Part shown: piece after piece, positions 1-8,083 of the stretch
How the letters are laid out: every line of letters starts with the position of its first letter
How positions within the stretch are numbered: position 1 is the stretch's first letter
NCBI RefSeq assembly: GCF_012516375.2
Contig: NZ_CP051204.2
Coordinates: 2,604,001 to 2,668,000, forward strand
DNA length: 64,000 nt
Direction of reading: 5' to 3'
Origin: Chitinophaga oryzae
Lineage (GTDB): Bacteria; Bacteroidota; Bacteroidia; Chitinophagales; Chitinophagaceae
Made by a program: the position numbers and the translations under genes
Notes under the pieces: generated by a model
Seen by the model: the letters and a program-made list of their open reading frames with translations, nothing else
The model's database searches: none
What the model was told of the DNA's origin: nothing

Positions 1-219
1 GTGGAGGAACTGCCTAAATCCGCCATGGCCAAATACAATGAAGACGAGGGACTCTTCCAGTACCTGGTCCAGCAGCAGGATGGCCACATACAGCTGCGCT
101 CCCGGGTGAAACTGAATAAAGCCAACTTCGCCCCGGAAGATTATCCTTCGTTGCGTGAGTTCTTTGACCTGGTAGTGAAAAAACAGGCAGAACAGATTGT
201 ATTAAAAAAGAAAAAATAA
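1..219 (+). CDS. C-terminal end of a DUF3857/DUF3858 transglutaminase-like protein (5' truncated)
   Basis: This reading frame is open from the window edge and stops at 217-219, so only about the last 72 residues of a larger protein are present. The tail (LREFFDLVVKKQAEQIVLKK) matches the usual end of large Bacteroidota proteins with an N-terminal DUF3857, a transglutaminase core and a C-terminal DUF3858 domain. The next gene starts 3 nt later and is a paralogous DUF3857 protein, so the two are a tandem pair, probably cotranscribed. The substrate of these exported proteins is not established. The first codon in the window (GTG) should not be taken as the true start. Confidence 0.7.
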   Translation: MEELPKSAMAKYNEDEGLFQYLVQQQDGHIQLRSRVKLNKANFAPEDYPSLREFFDLVVKKQAEQIVLKKKK

Positions 220-222
220 CCC

Positions 223-2124
223 ATGAAATTATTGTCATCCCTTGCAGCCGCTTTATTCTGCTGTACCAGGCTGATGGCCGGCGACCCGGTGTATCCCGCA
301 AAGGCTATCCCGGACTCCATGCAGCAAAACGCCCACCTGGTGAAACGGTTTGAGGAAATTACCCAAACCATCTCCGGACCCAGGGAAGTGAACGTGGTAA
401 CCCGGTATGTGCTGACGGTACTGGACCAGGAAGGGGCCGATGCCACTATGCTCGTCAGAAGCTATAGTAAACAGGTCGATGTAAGGTCCATCAGCGGGGC
501 GTTGTATGACGCCGACGGTAAACTGATAAAAAAACTGAAACAGTCAGATATCAAAGACCTGAGCGTAGATGGCGACGGCAGCCTCATGACTGACACCCGC
601 TACAAAGTACACCGGTTCTATCATAACGTCTACCCCTATACGGTGGAGTATGAAGTGGAGGAGCGGCTACATAACACCTACAACCTCCGCTCATGGATGC
701 CGCAGGCAAAAAAAGACTGTACCGTAGAGTCTTCCCGCTTCACAGTGGTAACGCCGGCGGACTATCAGTTGCGTTACCTGGCTTCCGGTGTGGGCGACAA
801 ACCGGCGGTGACCGAGAAAGGGAAACTGGTGTACACCTGGGAAGTAAAGAACGTGCCTGCACTGGCAGACGAGCCTTATTCCAAAGAGTTCGTGGAACTG
901 AGCGCCAATGTGCTCATATCGCCCTCCGCTTTCAAAATTGATGATTACGAAGGCAACGGCGCCACCTGGGAAGGGCTGGGCAAATTCGGTTACACCATCA
1001 ATGCCGGACGCGACGAGCTGCCGGACAATATCAAACAGAAGGTGCATGAACTGATTGCCGGGCAGTCCTCCAAAGCACAGCAGATACAGACGCTCTATAA
1101 ATGGTTGCAGCAAAACTACCGTTACATCAGCATCCAGCTGGGAATCGGCGGACTACAGACCTTCGACGCCAAAACCGTGGCCGCCAAAGGTTATGGCGAT
1201 TGTAAGGCTTTGTCCAATTATATGATGGCGCTGCTGAAAGAAGCCGGTATTAAATCGTATTGCGCCTGGGTGAAAGCCGGGGATGGTGAGAAATATCTCA
1301 ACGAAAAATTCCCGGACGACGACTTCAACCACGTAATCCTGTGTGTGCCGGATAAAGACACTACCTGGCTGGAATGTACCAGCGGTACGCTCCCCGCAGG
1401 ATACCTCGGCGGCTTTACGTCAGACAGGGCCGTGCTGCTCCTCACGGAAGAAGGCGGAAAACTGGTGCATACCCCGGCGATGGGTATGCAGGACAACCGC
1501 CAGGTGCGTACGGTCAATGCCGTGATGCAGGACAACGGTAATTTGAAGGTTTCTTCCGTAACTCTGCGCAGCGGGGAAGAACAGGAAGACCTGCATCATA
1601 TCCTGCATGTGCTCAGTAAAGACAAGCAGCTGGAGGTAATGCGTAAATCCCTGGACCTGTCCAGTTATGATGTTGGTAAGTACGAATGCAGGGAGAAGCC
1701 TGCGCTCGTTCCCGAGATAGAAGAGCAGCTGGACCTTAGCTGTAACGCTTATGCAACGGTAACGGGTAAACGGATTTTTGTGGTGCCTAATATCCTGAAC
1801 CGGAGCATCCGTAAACTGGATGCCGATAGCAACAGGGTTTCCGACCTGGTGTTGAAATACGCGTTCATGCATACAGACTCTGTTACCATCACGGTGCCGG
1901 AAGGATATAGAGCAGAAGCGCTGCCCGCGCCGGTGGCGCTGCAGACCAAATTCGGCAGCTACAGCGCCGTGGCCACAATGAAGGGGAATACTATCACCTA
2001 CATCCGTAAACTGCAAAGGAAAGCCGGTACTTTTCCCAAGACAGACTATAATGAGTTCGCAAAGTTCTATACCACCATTTACCGGGCAGACCGCAACCGG
2101 ATGGTGCTGGTAAAACAGGAATAG
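223..2124 (+). CDS. Secreted DUF3857 and transglutaminase-domain protein
   Basis: A 633-residue protein with an N-terminal signal peptide (about residues 1-20, hydrophobic core after MKLLSS). Residues about 50-230 fit DUF3857. The transglutaminase-like core follows at about 270-400, with the catalytic cysteine in GYGDCKALSNYM and the histidine in FNHVILCV. The expected third acidic position lies in WLECTSG, a form common in this family. The C-terminal third is probably a beta-rich DUF3858-like domain. It would act in the periplasm or at the cell surface; whether it is a cross-linker or a protease is unknown. It begins 3 nt after a paralogue and ends at a long palindrome between convergent genes. 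Confidence 0.85.
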   Translation: MKLLSSLAAALFCCTRLMAGDPVYPAKAIPDSMQQNAHLVKRFEEITQTISGPREVNVVTRYVLTVLDQEGADATMLVRSYSKQVDVRSISGALYDADGKLIKKLKQSDIKDLSVDGDGSLMTDTRYKVHRFYHNVYPYTVEYEVEERLHNTYNLRSWMPQAKKDCTVESSRFTVVTPADYQLRYLASGVGDKPAVTEKGKLVYTWEVKNVPALADEPYSKEFVELSANVLISPSAFKIDDYEGNGATWEGLGKFGYTINAGRDELPDNIKQKVHELIAGQSSKAQQIQTLYKWLQQNYRYISIQLGIGGLQTFDAKTVAAKGYGDCKALSNYMMALLKEAGIKSYCAWVKAGDGEKYLNEKFPDDDFNHVILCVPDKDTTWLECTSGTLPAGYLGGFTSDRAVLLLTEEGGKLVHTPAMGMQDNRQVRTVNAVMQDNGNLKVSSVTLRSGEEQEDLHHILHVLSKDKQLEVMRKSLDLSSYDVGKYECREKPALVPEIEEQLDLSCNAYATVTGKRIFVVPNILNRSIRKLDADSNRVSDLVLKYAFMHTDSVTITVPEGYRAEALPAPVALQTKFGSYSAVATMKGNTITYIRKLQRKAGTFPKTDYNEFAKFYTTIYRADRNRMVLVKQE

Positions 2125-2126
2125 AC

Positions 2127-2229
2127 AATTACGAATTACGAATTACGAATTGAGGGCTGCTTTACAAAGCGGTTATTTAGTAACCGTCCTATAAAGCAGC
2201 CCTCAATTCGTAATTCGTAATTCGTAATT
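2127..2229. repeat. Heptad-armed intergenic palindrome, family A copy 1 (bidirectional terminator-like)
   Basis: Two perfectly complementary 38-nt arms lie at 2127-2164 and 2192-2229. The outer part of each arm is built from the tandem heptamer AATTACG (three units) and the inner part is GC-rich (GAGGGCTGCTTTA). The 27-nt centre holds a smaller hairpin, GGTTA-tttag-TAACC. It sits exactly between two convergent genes, and the stop codon of the minus-strand gene lies inside the right arm. A bidirectional terminator role is likely. Related copies occur at 14938-15038 and 41265-41359. Confidence 0.85.
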
Positions 2230-3514
2230 ATTTCTCCCGTACGCTCACGGAAATATGCCTGTCTTTTTTCCTTTCTTCATCAGGTGCGGTGGCGGCAGCT
2301 TTGGCGAACTGAGAACCATAGCCTTCTGCGCCGAGCAGCTGTTTCATATCAGCCTTTTCGTTTTTGAGCGCATTTTCCACCGCGGCGGCGCGTTCCTGTG
2401 ACAGTCTCAGGTTCTGCGTACTATCGCCGGTGCGGTCGGTATAACCACCGATTTTTATTTTGGATTTAGGGAAAGCTTTGAGAATCGCGGCGATGTTTTT
2501 TACCTGCGTCATACTTTCTTCTGTGATCACGGCGCTGCCGGTTTTGAAATTGAGGTTGTCAAAGTCAAACCAAACATCCTTGCCGGCGGGGCGGGTGTCG
2601 TCTTTCAGGAAAGTCACCAGCTGGTCTTCGATGCCGCCTTTGTAAGCCTGCAGTACAGTGCCGTCGGGCAGGGTCACCTGTATGCTTTCACGGGCAGAGT
2701 TCATCGGTTCTACGTTAGTGACATGTGTTGCTGCCGAATCAGCGAGCTGGCTGGTGGTGATACTATCAGTGACAGTAGTGCCTTCCGGGTTCTTGCCGCC
2801 GCAGCCTTTCATCAGATACCACAGCAGGATAATGGCGACCAGCAACAGGAGCAGTGACCATATCCAGCGGCCGCCACCGCTTTGTTTAACCGTGTTAACG
2901 GCCGCATTGGCAGCACCGATACCCACTCCGCCAATTCCGGCGGCGATGCCGCCCAGTTTTTTACCGAGATCGCCCAGGCTGGAAAGACCGAGGACACCGG
3001 CGAGGTTGAGGCCGCCCGGTACGGCGTTCAATATGCTGTCTTTCTGTGTGTTCAGGAAAGAGAGGAATGAATTGGGAGTAAGGTTGTTTTGTGCCGCATA
3101 TTGTCCCGCCGCGCCCAGCGTGGCAGGAGTGGCTGTTTGCAGCAGGGTGCTGGCAGATGATTCCTTGATGCCTGCAAAAGAAGATAACATGCCAGTAATG
3201 GAGCTGATCTTATCGCCAAAAAGGCTGCGCAGCAGATCGCCTCCTTTGGCCAGCAGGCCGCCGCCGCCACTTTGCAGGGCGCCCGCCACGGCAGATGGAT
3301 TGGCGTCGCCGGCTACCCCTTTGATCATATTCAGTAAACCACCGGCATCTCCACCAGAACCGGCTTTGTTCAGCAGCCCCGTTAATACAACCGGTATGAT
3401 CCCACTTAATGCTTTTTGAATGCCGCCTTCGCTCTCTCCCAGTTGTGAGGAAGCCTGACTAACGACACTACTGTTAAAAATACTTTTTGCACTTTCAAGT
3501 AAGTCAAATGACAT
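2228..3514 (-). CDS. DUF937 and OmpA-domain envelope protein
   Basis: I place the start at the ATG at 3514 (MSFDLLESAKSIF), the usual beginning of DUF937 proteins, giving 428 residues; an ATG 51 nt further upstream is possible. Residues 1 to about 140 are a DUF937 (YidB-like) helical domain rich in Ala, Gly and Leu. A Gly/Ala-rich linker and one transmembrane helix follow (WSLLLLLVAIILLWYLM, about 215-235). The C-terminal 125 residues are an OmpA-like peptidoglycan-binding domain with FDFDNLNFKTGS and GGYTDRTGDSTQNLRLSQER. The likely topology is a membrane-anchored protein with OmpA in the periplasm. Its physiological role is not known. It converges on the transglutaminase gene. Confidence 0.82.
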   Translation of the reverse strand: MSFDLLESAKSIFNSSVVSQASSQLGESEGGIQKALSGIIPVVLTGLLNKAGSGGDAGGLLNMIKGVAGDANPSAVAGALQSGGGGLLAKGGDLLRSLFGDKISSITGMLSSFAGIKESSASTLLQTATPATLGAAGQYAAQNNLTPNSFLSFLNTQKDSILNAVPGGLNLAGVLGLSSLGDLGKKLGGIAAGIGGVGIGAANAAVNTVKQSGGGRWIWSLLLLLVAIILLWYLMKGCGGKNPEGTTVTDSITTSQLADSAATHVTNVEPMNSARESIQVTLPDGTVLQAYKGGIEDQLVTFLKDDTRPAGKDVWFDFDNLNFKTGSAVITEESMTQVKNIAAILKAFPKSKIKIGGYTDRTGDSTQNLRLSQERAAAVENALKNEKADMKQLLGAEGYGSQFAKAAATAPDEERKKDRHISVSVREK

Positions 3515-3619
3515 AATTGTAGGGTTTAATGATGAAGAAATTTGCTGGAACAGATTGGAATTCAACTGCCCTTATAACAATCTCTTCTGCCGGGTTGTTT
3601 GATGTTTTTCAAAAAATGC

Positions 3620-3650
3620 TTGGCAACTGAGCCTTTTTTTCGTATTTTTG
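3620..3650 (+). promoter_or_regulatory. Bacteroidota-type promoter for the porin-proVWX operon
   Basis: A -33 element TTGG (3620-3623) is followed after 19 nt by TATTTTTG (3643-3650), which fits the Bacteroidota -7 consensus TAnnTTTG. Transcription would start near 3656 and leave an untranslated leader of about 205 nt before the porin ATG at 3862. Confidence 0.6.
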
Positions 3651-3655
3651 CAAAG

Positions 3656-3861
3656 CTTAACGCAAAATCCGACTGTTTAAAGTGCCTTCCGAGCACACCG
3701 CATTACGCTATAACGGTCAATATTTATTGGAAATTTGATCATTTGTCGGGCCGTTTCGCGCCCGGTTTTCCTTTTACGCTCGCTGTCAACAGTACAGTGG
3801 CATGCTCATAGGTCCCCTATGTCGCCCAGGAACAGATCAGCTTAAACATATTAAATAATTA
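3656..3861 (+). other. Long leader of the porin-proVWX operon
   Basis: About 205 nt between the predicted transcription start and the porin start. Two hairpins can be drawn. CGGGC (3747-3751) pairs with GCCCG (3760-3764) and is followed by a pyrimidine-rich stretch GTTTTCCTTTT, which resembles a weak terminator or attenuator. Further on, CATAGG-tcc-CCTATG forms a short stem near 3807-3821. No known riboswitch class was recognised. The 70-codon ORF here overlaps the promoter and is not considered a gene. Confidence 0.4.
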
Positions 3862-5016
3862 ATGGCTATGATGAGATCATTGCATTGGTTGTTGCTATGC
3901 TTATTGCTTCTCTTGCCTAGTTTGGTCATTGTTGCACAGGATAGTACGGATACCAGAAATACGGACAAACCCACTTTTCACATCGGCGGAGCGCTGCGCT
4001 TCAACTATAACCTCTCCTCGTGGAAAAAGGAACAGATGAAAAGAGGCGGTGACTTCGGCTTCGATATGTTCCGCGTCAACGCGGACGCCTCCTGGAAAAA
4101 ATTGTCCCTCCACGCGGAATACCGCTTCTACTCGAAAGATTTTGGCGGTAGCTTCCTCAAGGAAGGATATGTACGGTATAACTTCAACGATAGTACGCAT
4201 GTGGACATCGGTCTCACACAAGTACCCTTCGGCAATGTGACCTACAACTCCCACAGCTGGTTTTTTAACCTGCCATATTATGTGGGCAAGGAAGATGATT
4301 ATGATATGGGTATCAAGTTCCAACGCCGCGCCAACCGCTGGCTTTACCAGCTGGCGTTCTTTAAAAATGCGGAAGAACTCAATTTCGGCGATAAATCAGC
4401 CACCGACCCCGGCCGCTACTCCTACGACGCCGCAGGCCGTAACAAAGAAGTCAACCAGGGAAACGCCCGTGCGGAATATTTCCTGGACAGGGATAATAGT
4501 ATAGGCGCTTCCGTTATGCTGGGCGGATTGTACAACATCCCCTCAGGAAACATGGGAAGCCACTGGGCGGCCGCGGTACACGGTAATCTTAACAAAGGCC
4601 GCTGGAACCTCAAGTTGCAGTCCATGTACTACCGTTACAACGTTGCCGACTCCGCACAGCTGGCAGGATATGTTGACATGGCGGCCTATGGCGCGTCTTA
4701 CCAGGTAGCGTCAGAAGCATTCCTGCACACTGCCTCGCTGTCATATACACAACCCGTACACTGGGGCCCCGTCAGTGCACTGACGTTTTATAACGACTAC
4801 TCCTATATGCAGAAACAGGTCAAAGGCGCCCACGACTCCCGGATGAATGTACTGGGATGTATGATCACCGCCGGCCACGTCTTTACCTATGTCGACTGGG
4901 CCGCCGGTAAAAACCATCCCTGGCTGGGGCCTGTGTGGAATGAGGCTTTGGCCGCCGGCACACCCGATGCCCGCTGGCACAGCCGCCTGAACCTGAACAT
5001 CGGGTACTATTTCTAA
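3862..5016 (+). CDS. Outer-membrane beta-barrel porin
   Basis: A 384-residue protein with a signal peptide (leucine-rich core at about residues 8-22, cleavage near VAQ). The mature part has many alternating amphipathic aromatic strands and ends in NIGYYF; a terminal phenylalanine is the usual signal for outer-membrane barrel assembly. It resembles OprP/OprO-like porins by general character, but I cannot assign a substrate from sequence. It lies 14 nt before the osmoprotectant transporter genes on the same strand, so it is probably the outer-membrane channel of the same uptake operon. Family membership is moderately sure; the substrate is inference from context. Confidence 0.75.
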   Translation: MAMMRSLHWLLLCLLLLLPSLVIVAQDSTDTRNTDKPTFHIGGALRFNYNLSSWKKEQMKRGGDFGFDMFRVNADASWKKLSLHAEYRFYSKDFGGSFLKEGYVRYNFNDSTHVDIGLTQVPFGNVTYNSHSWFFNLPYYVGKEDDYDMGIKFQRRANRWLYQLAFFKNAEELNFGDKSATDPGRYSYDAAGRNKEVNQGNARAEYFLDRDNSIGASVMLGGLYNIPSGNMGSHWAAAVHGNLNKGRWNLKLQSMYYRYNVADSAQLAGYVDMAAYGASYQVASEAFLHTASLSYTQPVHWGPVSALTFYNDYSYMQKQVKGAHDSRMNVLGCMITAGHVFTYVDWAAGKNHPWLGPVWNEALAAGTPDARWHSRLNLNIGYYF

Positions 5017-5030
5017 ACGTTAAAATCACG

Positions 5031-6236
5031 ATGATGCCTAAACTTAAAATAGATAACCTTACGCTGATCTTCGGCCGCGAACAACAGGAAGCGCTGCAGC
5101 TGCTCCAACAGGGTAAGTCAAAAGCGGAAATACTGGAACGCACCGGCGCTACGGTGGGAGTGAAAAACGCTTCCTTCGAAATTGAAAAGGGAGAATTTTT
5201 TGTCATCATGGGGCTCTCCGGCAGCGGTAAATCCAGCCTGCTCCGTTGTCTCAACCGCCTCATAGAACCGAGCGCCGGCAAGGTGTTGCTCAACAACGTG
5301 GACATCACGGCCCTCCCGGACGCGGACCTGCAAAAGGTACGCCGTAAGGAAATTGCCATGGTATTCCAGAAGTTCGGCCTCCTGCCACACCGCTCTGTTC
5401 TGGAGAACGTGGCGTTCGGACTTGAACTGCAAGGCATGCCGGCGGCTGAACGGCTGGAGAAAGCACGTAACGTTATCGAACTGGTAGGCCTCAAAGGATA
5501 CGAAAATATGCTGCCGGCAGAACTGTCGGGTGGTATGCAGCAACGCGTGGGGCTGGCCCGTGCGCTGGCCAACGAGCCGGAAGTACTGCTCATGGACGAA
5601 GCCTTCTCGGCACTTGATCCGCTGATCCGCACACAGATGCAGGACGAACTGCTGGACCTCCAGGAGAAAATGCATAAGACCATTGTTTTTATCACCCATG
5701 ACCTGGATGAAGCCATCCGCCTGGGCGACCGTATCGCCATCATGAAAGACGGAGAAGTCATCCAGATCGGTACCCCGGAAGAAATCCTTACCGCGCCCGC
5801 TAACGAATACGTTAGCTCGTTCGTGGAAAAAGTGGACCGCAAGGCGATCATCACTGCCTCTTCCCTGATGGACACCAAGCCTACCACGGCGGTGTTCCGC
5901 AAAGACGGCCCGGAAGGCAGCCTGCGTAAGATGAGGGCCACCGGCCTGAAAATTCTGCCGGCGGTAACGGTTGATAAACACTTCCTCGGCTTCGTATACC
6001 TCCACGAAGTACTGGAAGTAAAACAACGGGGCGATAAAACAATTGAAGCGGTGATCCATCGGGATGTGCCGGTGGCGCATCCCGATACGACCGTGGAACA
6101 AATGCTGCCTTTCATTGCAGAAACAGATAAACCGGTAGCGGTGGTGAACCCCGCCAATAACAAGCTGCTGGGGCTGATATCCCAAACTTCCCTGATTATT
6201 GAAACCACGGGTAGCCAGGCTAACCCGCAAGCATAA
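5031..6236 (+). CDS. proV: Glycine betaine/proline ABC transporter, ATP-binding subunit
   Basis: A 401-residue ABC ATPase of the ProV/OpuAA type that powers osmoprotectant import. Visible motifs are Walker A GLSGSGKSS (residues 61-69), the signature LSGGMQQR, Walker B VLLMDEAFSALD and the switch histidine in FITHDLDEA. Residues about 270-395 form a tandem CBS pair, which in OpuA-type transporters senses ionic strength or nucleotides. The N-terminal 40 residues (helix around QALQLLQQGKSKAEI) are typical of ProV. It is followed 11 nt later by the permease and then by the binding protein, a standard proVWX order. Confidence 0.93.
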   Translation: MMPKLKIDNLTLIFGREQQEALQLLQQGKSKAEILERTGATVGVKNASFEIEKGEFFVIMGLSGSGKSSLLRCLNRLIEPSAGKVLLNNVDITALPDADLQKVRRKEIAMVFQKFGLLPHRSVLENVAFGLELQGMPAAERLEKARNVIELVGLKGYENMLPAELSGGMQQRVGLARALANEPEVLLMDEAFSALDPLIRTQMQDELLDLQEKMHKTIVFITHDLDEAIRLGDRIAIMKDGEVIQIGTPEEILTAPANEYVSSFVEKVDRKAIITASSLMDTKPTTAVFRKDGPEGSLRKMRATGLKILPAVTVDKHFLGFVYLHEVLEVKQRGDKTIEAVIHRDVPVAHPDTTVEQMLPFIAETDKPVAVVNPANNKLLGLISQTSLIIETTGSQANPQA

Positions 6237-6247
6237 ACGAATTTTGT

Positions 6248-7081
6248 ATGATTAGAATCGGAAAATATATTGAACAATTTATCAATTGGCTCACGCACAA
6301 TTTCAGCCCCTTCTTTAAGATGGTGAAAGCGGGCGTGGAAACAATGGTAGATGGCGTAGTTGGGTTGTTCACCATCCTGCCGTTCTACGTGGTGATCGCG
6401 CTGCTGGCCATTCTTGCCTGGAGAAGGGCCGGATGGGGCATTGGGGTGGTGACTTCGCTGGGCCTGACGCTCATCTACATGATGGGCTACTGGGCGCCTA
6501 CCATGGAAACGCTCTCCCTGATACTGGTGTCTGCTTTTATAGCCCTGATCATCGGCATCCCGCTGGGCATATGGGCGGCAAGAAGCAAAACAGCCGGCCG
6601 CGTTATGCGCCCGCTGCTCGACTTCATGCAGACTATGCCGGCTTTCGTATACCTCATCCCGGCAGTGCTCTTCTTCGGACTGGGGAAAGTGCCAGGCGTG
6701 TTCGCGACCATTATCTTTGCTATGCCGCCTGCAGTAAGACTGACTACCCTGGGTATCAGCCAGGTGCCGGAAGATATTGTGGAAGCTACCCGCTCTTTTG
6801 GCGCCACGCCACGGCAGCTGCTCTTTAAGGTGGAACTGCCTTTGGCGCTGCCTACCATCCTGGCGGGTGTTAACCAGACCATCATGATGTCACTGTCTAT
6901 GGTGGTGGTATCTGCAATGATCGCTGCCGGCGGTCTTGGGGAAATAGTGCTGAAAGGGATCACCCAGCTCAAGATAGGGCTCGGCTTCGAAGGCGGTATC
7001 GCCGTAGTGATACTGGCCATCATTCTCGACCGCATTACACAATCATTCGGTAAAAAGAAACAAAAGAAAAACGCTAAATAA
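6248..7081 (+). CDS. proW: Glycine betaine/proline ABC transporter, permease
   Basis: A 277-residue inner-membrane protein with about six to seven hydrophobic helices. The EAA loop that contacts the ATPase is visible as EATRSFGATPRQLLFKVELP near residues 180-200. The first 40 residues (EQFINWLTHNFSPFF) match the amphipathic start usual in ProW/OpuAB permeases. The C terminus ends in a lysine-rich tail. It sits between the ATPase and binding-protein genes with gaps of 11 and 8 nt, so translation is probably coupled. Confidence 0.93.
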   Translation: MIRIGKYIEQFINWLTHNFSPFFKMVKAGVETMVDGVVGLFTILPFYVVIALLAILAWRRAGWGIGVVTSLGLTLIYMMGYWAPTMETLSLILVSAFIALIIGIPLGIWAARSKTAGRVMRPLLDFMQTMPAFVYLIPAVLFFGLGKVPGVFATIIFAMPPAVRLTTLGISQVPEDIVEATRSFGATPRQLLFKVELPLALPTILAGVNQTIMMSLSMVVVSAMIAAGGLGEIVLKGITQLKIGLGFEGGIAVVILAIILDRITQSFGKKKQKKNAK

Positions 7082-7089
7082 ATATACGT

Positions 7090-7935
7090 ATGAAAAAGAT
7101 TTTCCTCGTTGCCCTGGCGGCGGTAACGCTGACCTTCGCTGCCTGCCAGCAGGGCGATAAAAAAAGCGGTAAGAAAATTACCATCGGATATGTCAACTGG
7201 GCGGAAGGTGTAGCCATGACCAACCTGGCCAAGGTGCTCCTGGAACAGCAAGGATACACGGTAACACTTAAAAATGCAGACGTGGCGCCCATCTTTGCGG
7301 CCGTAGCCGGCGGCGACGCAGACGTGTTCATGGACACCTGGATGCCCGTTACCCATAAAACTTATATGGAAACCTTCGGCGATAAAGTCACCGTGCTCGG
7401 TACCAGCTTCGACAGCGCCCGGATAGGCCTGGTAGTGCCTGACTACGTAGACGCCCGTACGATCGGGGACCTGGATAAATACAAGACGGCTTTTGACGGT
7501 AAAGTAGTCGGTATCGACGCCGGCGCCGGTATCATGGCCAAAGCAGAAGACGCCATCCGCGCGTACGGACTGGACTACGAGCTGCAATCCTCCTCCGAAG
7601 CCGCCATGATGGCCACACTGAAGAAAAATATCGATGAAAAAACGCCGGTGGTGGTTACCGGTTGGGCGCCCCACCATATGTTCGCCCGTTATAAGCTCCG
7701 TTTCCTGGAAGACCCTAAAATGGTGTTCGGTGAAATGGAGAAAATCATGACGATCGCTAACAACGAATTCACCGTAAAAGACACGGCAGCAGTCAACTTC
7801 TTCCGTAAATTCAAACTCAACAGCGAAGCGTTAAGCTCCCTCATGAATGCAATGGCGGATGCTGACGGCAGGGAAGAAATGGCCGTGAAACAATGGATCA
7901 GCGAACACGAAGCGCTGGTGAAAGAATGGATGTGA
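7090..7935 (+). CDS. proX: Glycine betaine ABC transporter, substrate-binding lipoprotein
   Basis: A 281-residue OpuAC-family binding protein. The signal peptide ends in a lipobox (FAAC, cysteine near residue 19), so it is a lipoprotein. Tryptophans in YVNWAEG, FMDTWMPVTH and TGWAPHHM are placed as expected for the aromatic cage that binds quaternary amines in OpuAC/ProX proteins. It captures glycine betaine or a related compatible solute and hands it to the permease. It is the last gene of the operon; a strong palindrome follows. Confidence 0.92.
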   Translation: MKKIFLVALAAVTLTFAACQQGDKKSGKKITIGYVNWAEGVAMTNLAKVLLEQQGYTVTLKNADVAPIFAAVAGGDADVFMDTWMPVTHKTYMETFGDKVTVLGTSFDSARIGLVVPDYVDARTIGDLDKYKTAFDGKVVGIDAGAGIMAKAEDAIRAYGLDYELQSSSEAAMMATLKKNIDEKTPVVVTGWAPHHMFARYKLRFLEDPKMVFGEMEKIMTIANNEFTVKDTAAVNFFRKFKLNSEALSSLMNAMADADGREEMAVKQWISEHEALVKEWM

Positions 7936-8083
7936 ATTTTTTGATTTAGGATTTTTTGATTTTGAGATTTTTGGAATAATAAAAGCGAAGAACAAAGCGT
8001 ATTAATTTACTCACTTTGTTCTTCGCTTTTATTATTCCAAAAATTCCAAAATACGTAAATCAAAAAATCTCAAAATCCCAAAA
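7936..8083. repeat. GATTTTG-type intergenic palindrome, family B copy 1
   Basis: The centre is a perfect 30-nt inverted repeat, 7968-7997 against 8014-8043, with a 16-nt loop. The outer flanks are low-complexity words such as TTGATTT and GATTTTGAG on the left, answered by AAATCAAAAAATCTCAAAATC on the right. It separates convergent genes and probably terminates transcription from both sides. The stop codon of the minus-strand gene (8070-8072) lies inside the right flank. Confidence 0.8.

Noticed and set aside
3599..3811. 70-codon plus-strand ORF upstream of the porin gene
   Set aside because: It begins upstream of the best promoter, overlaps the hairpins of the leader and has no protein-like features.
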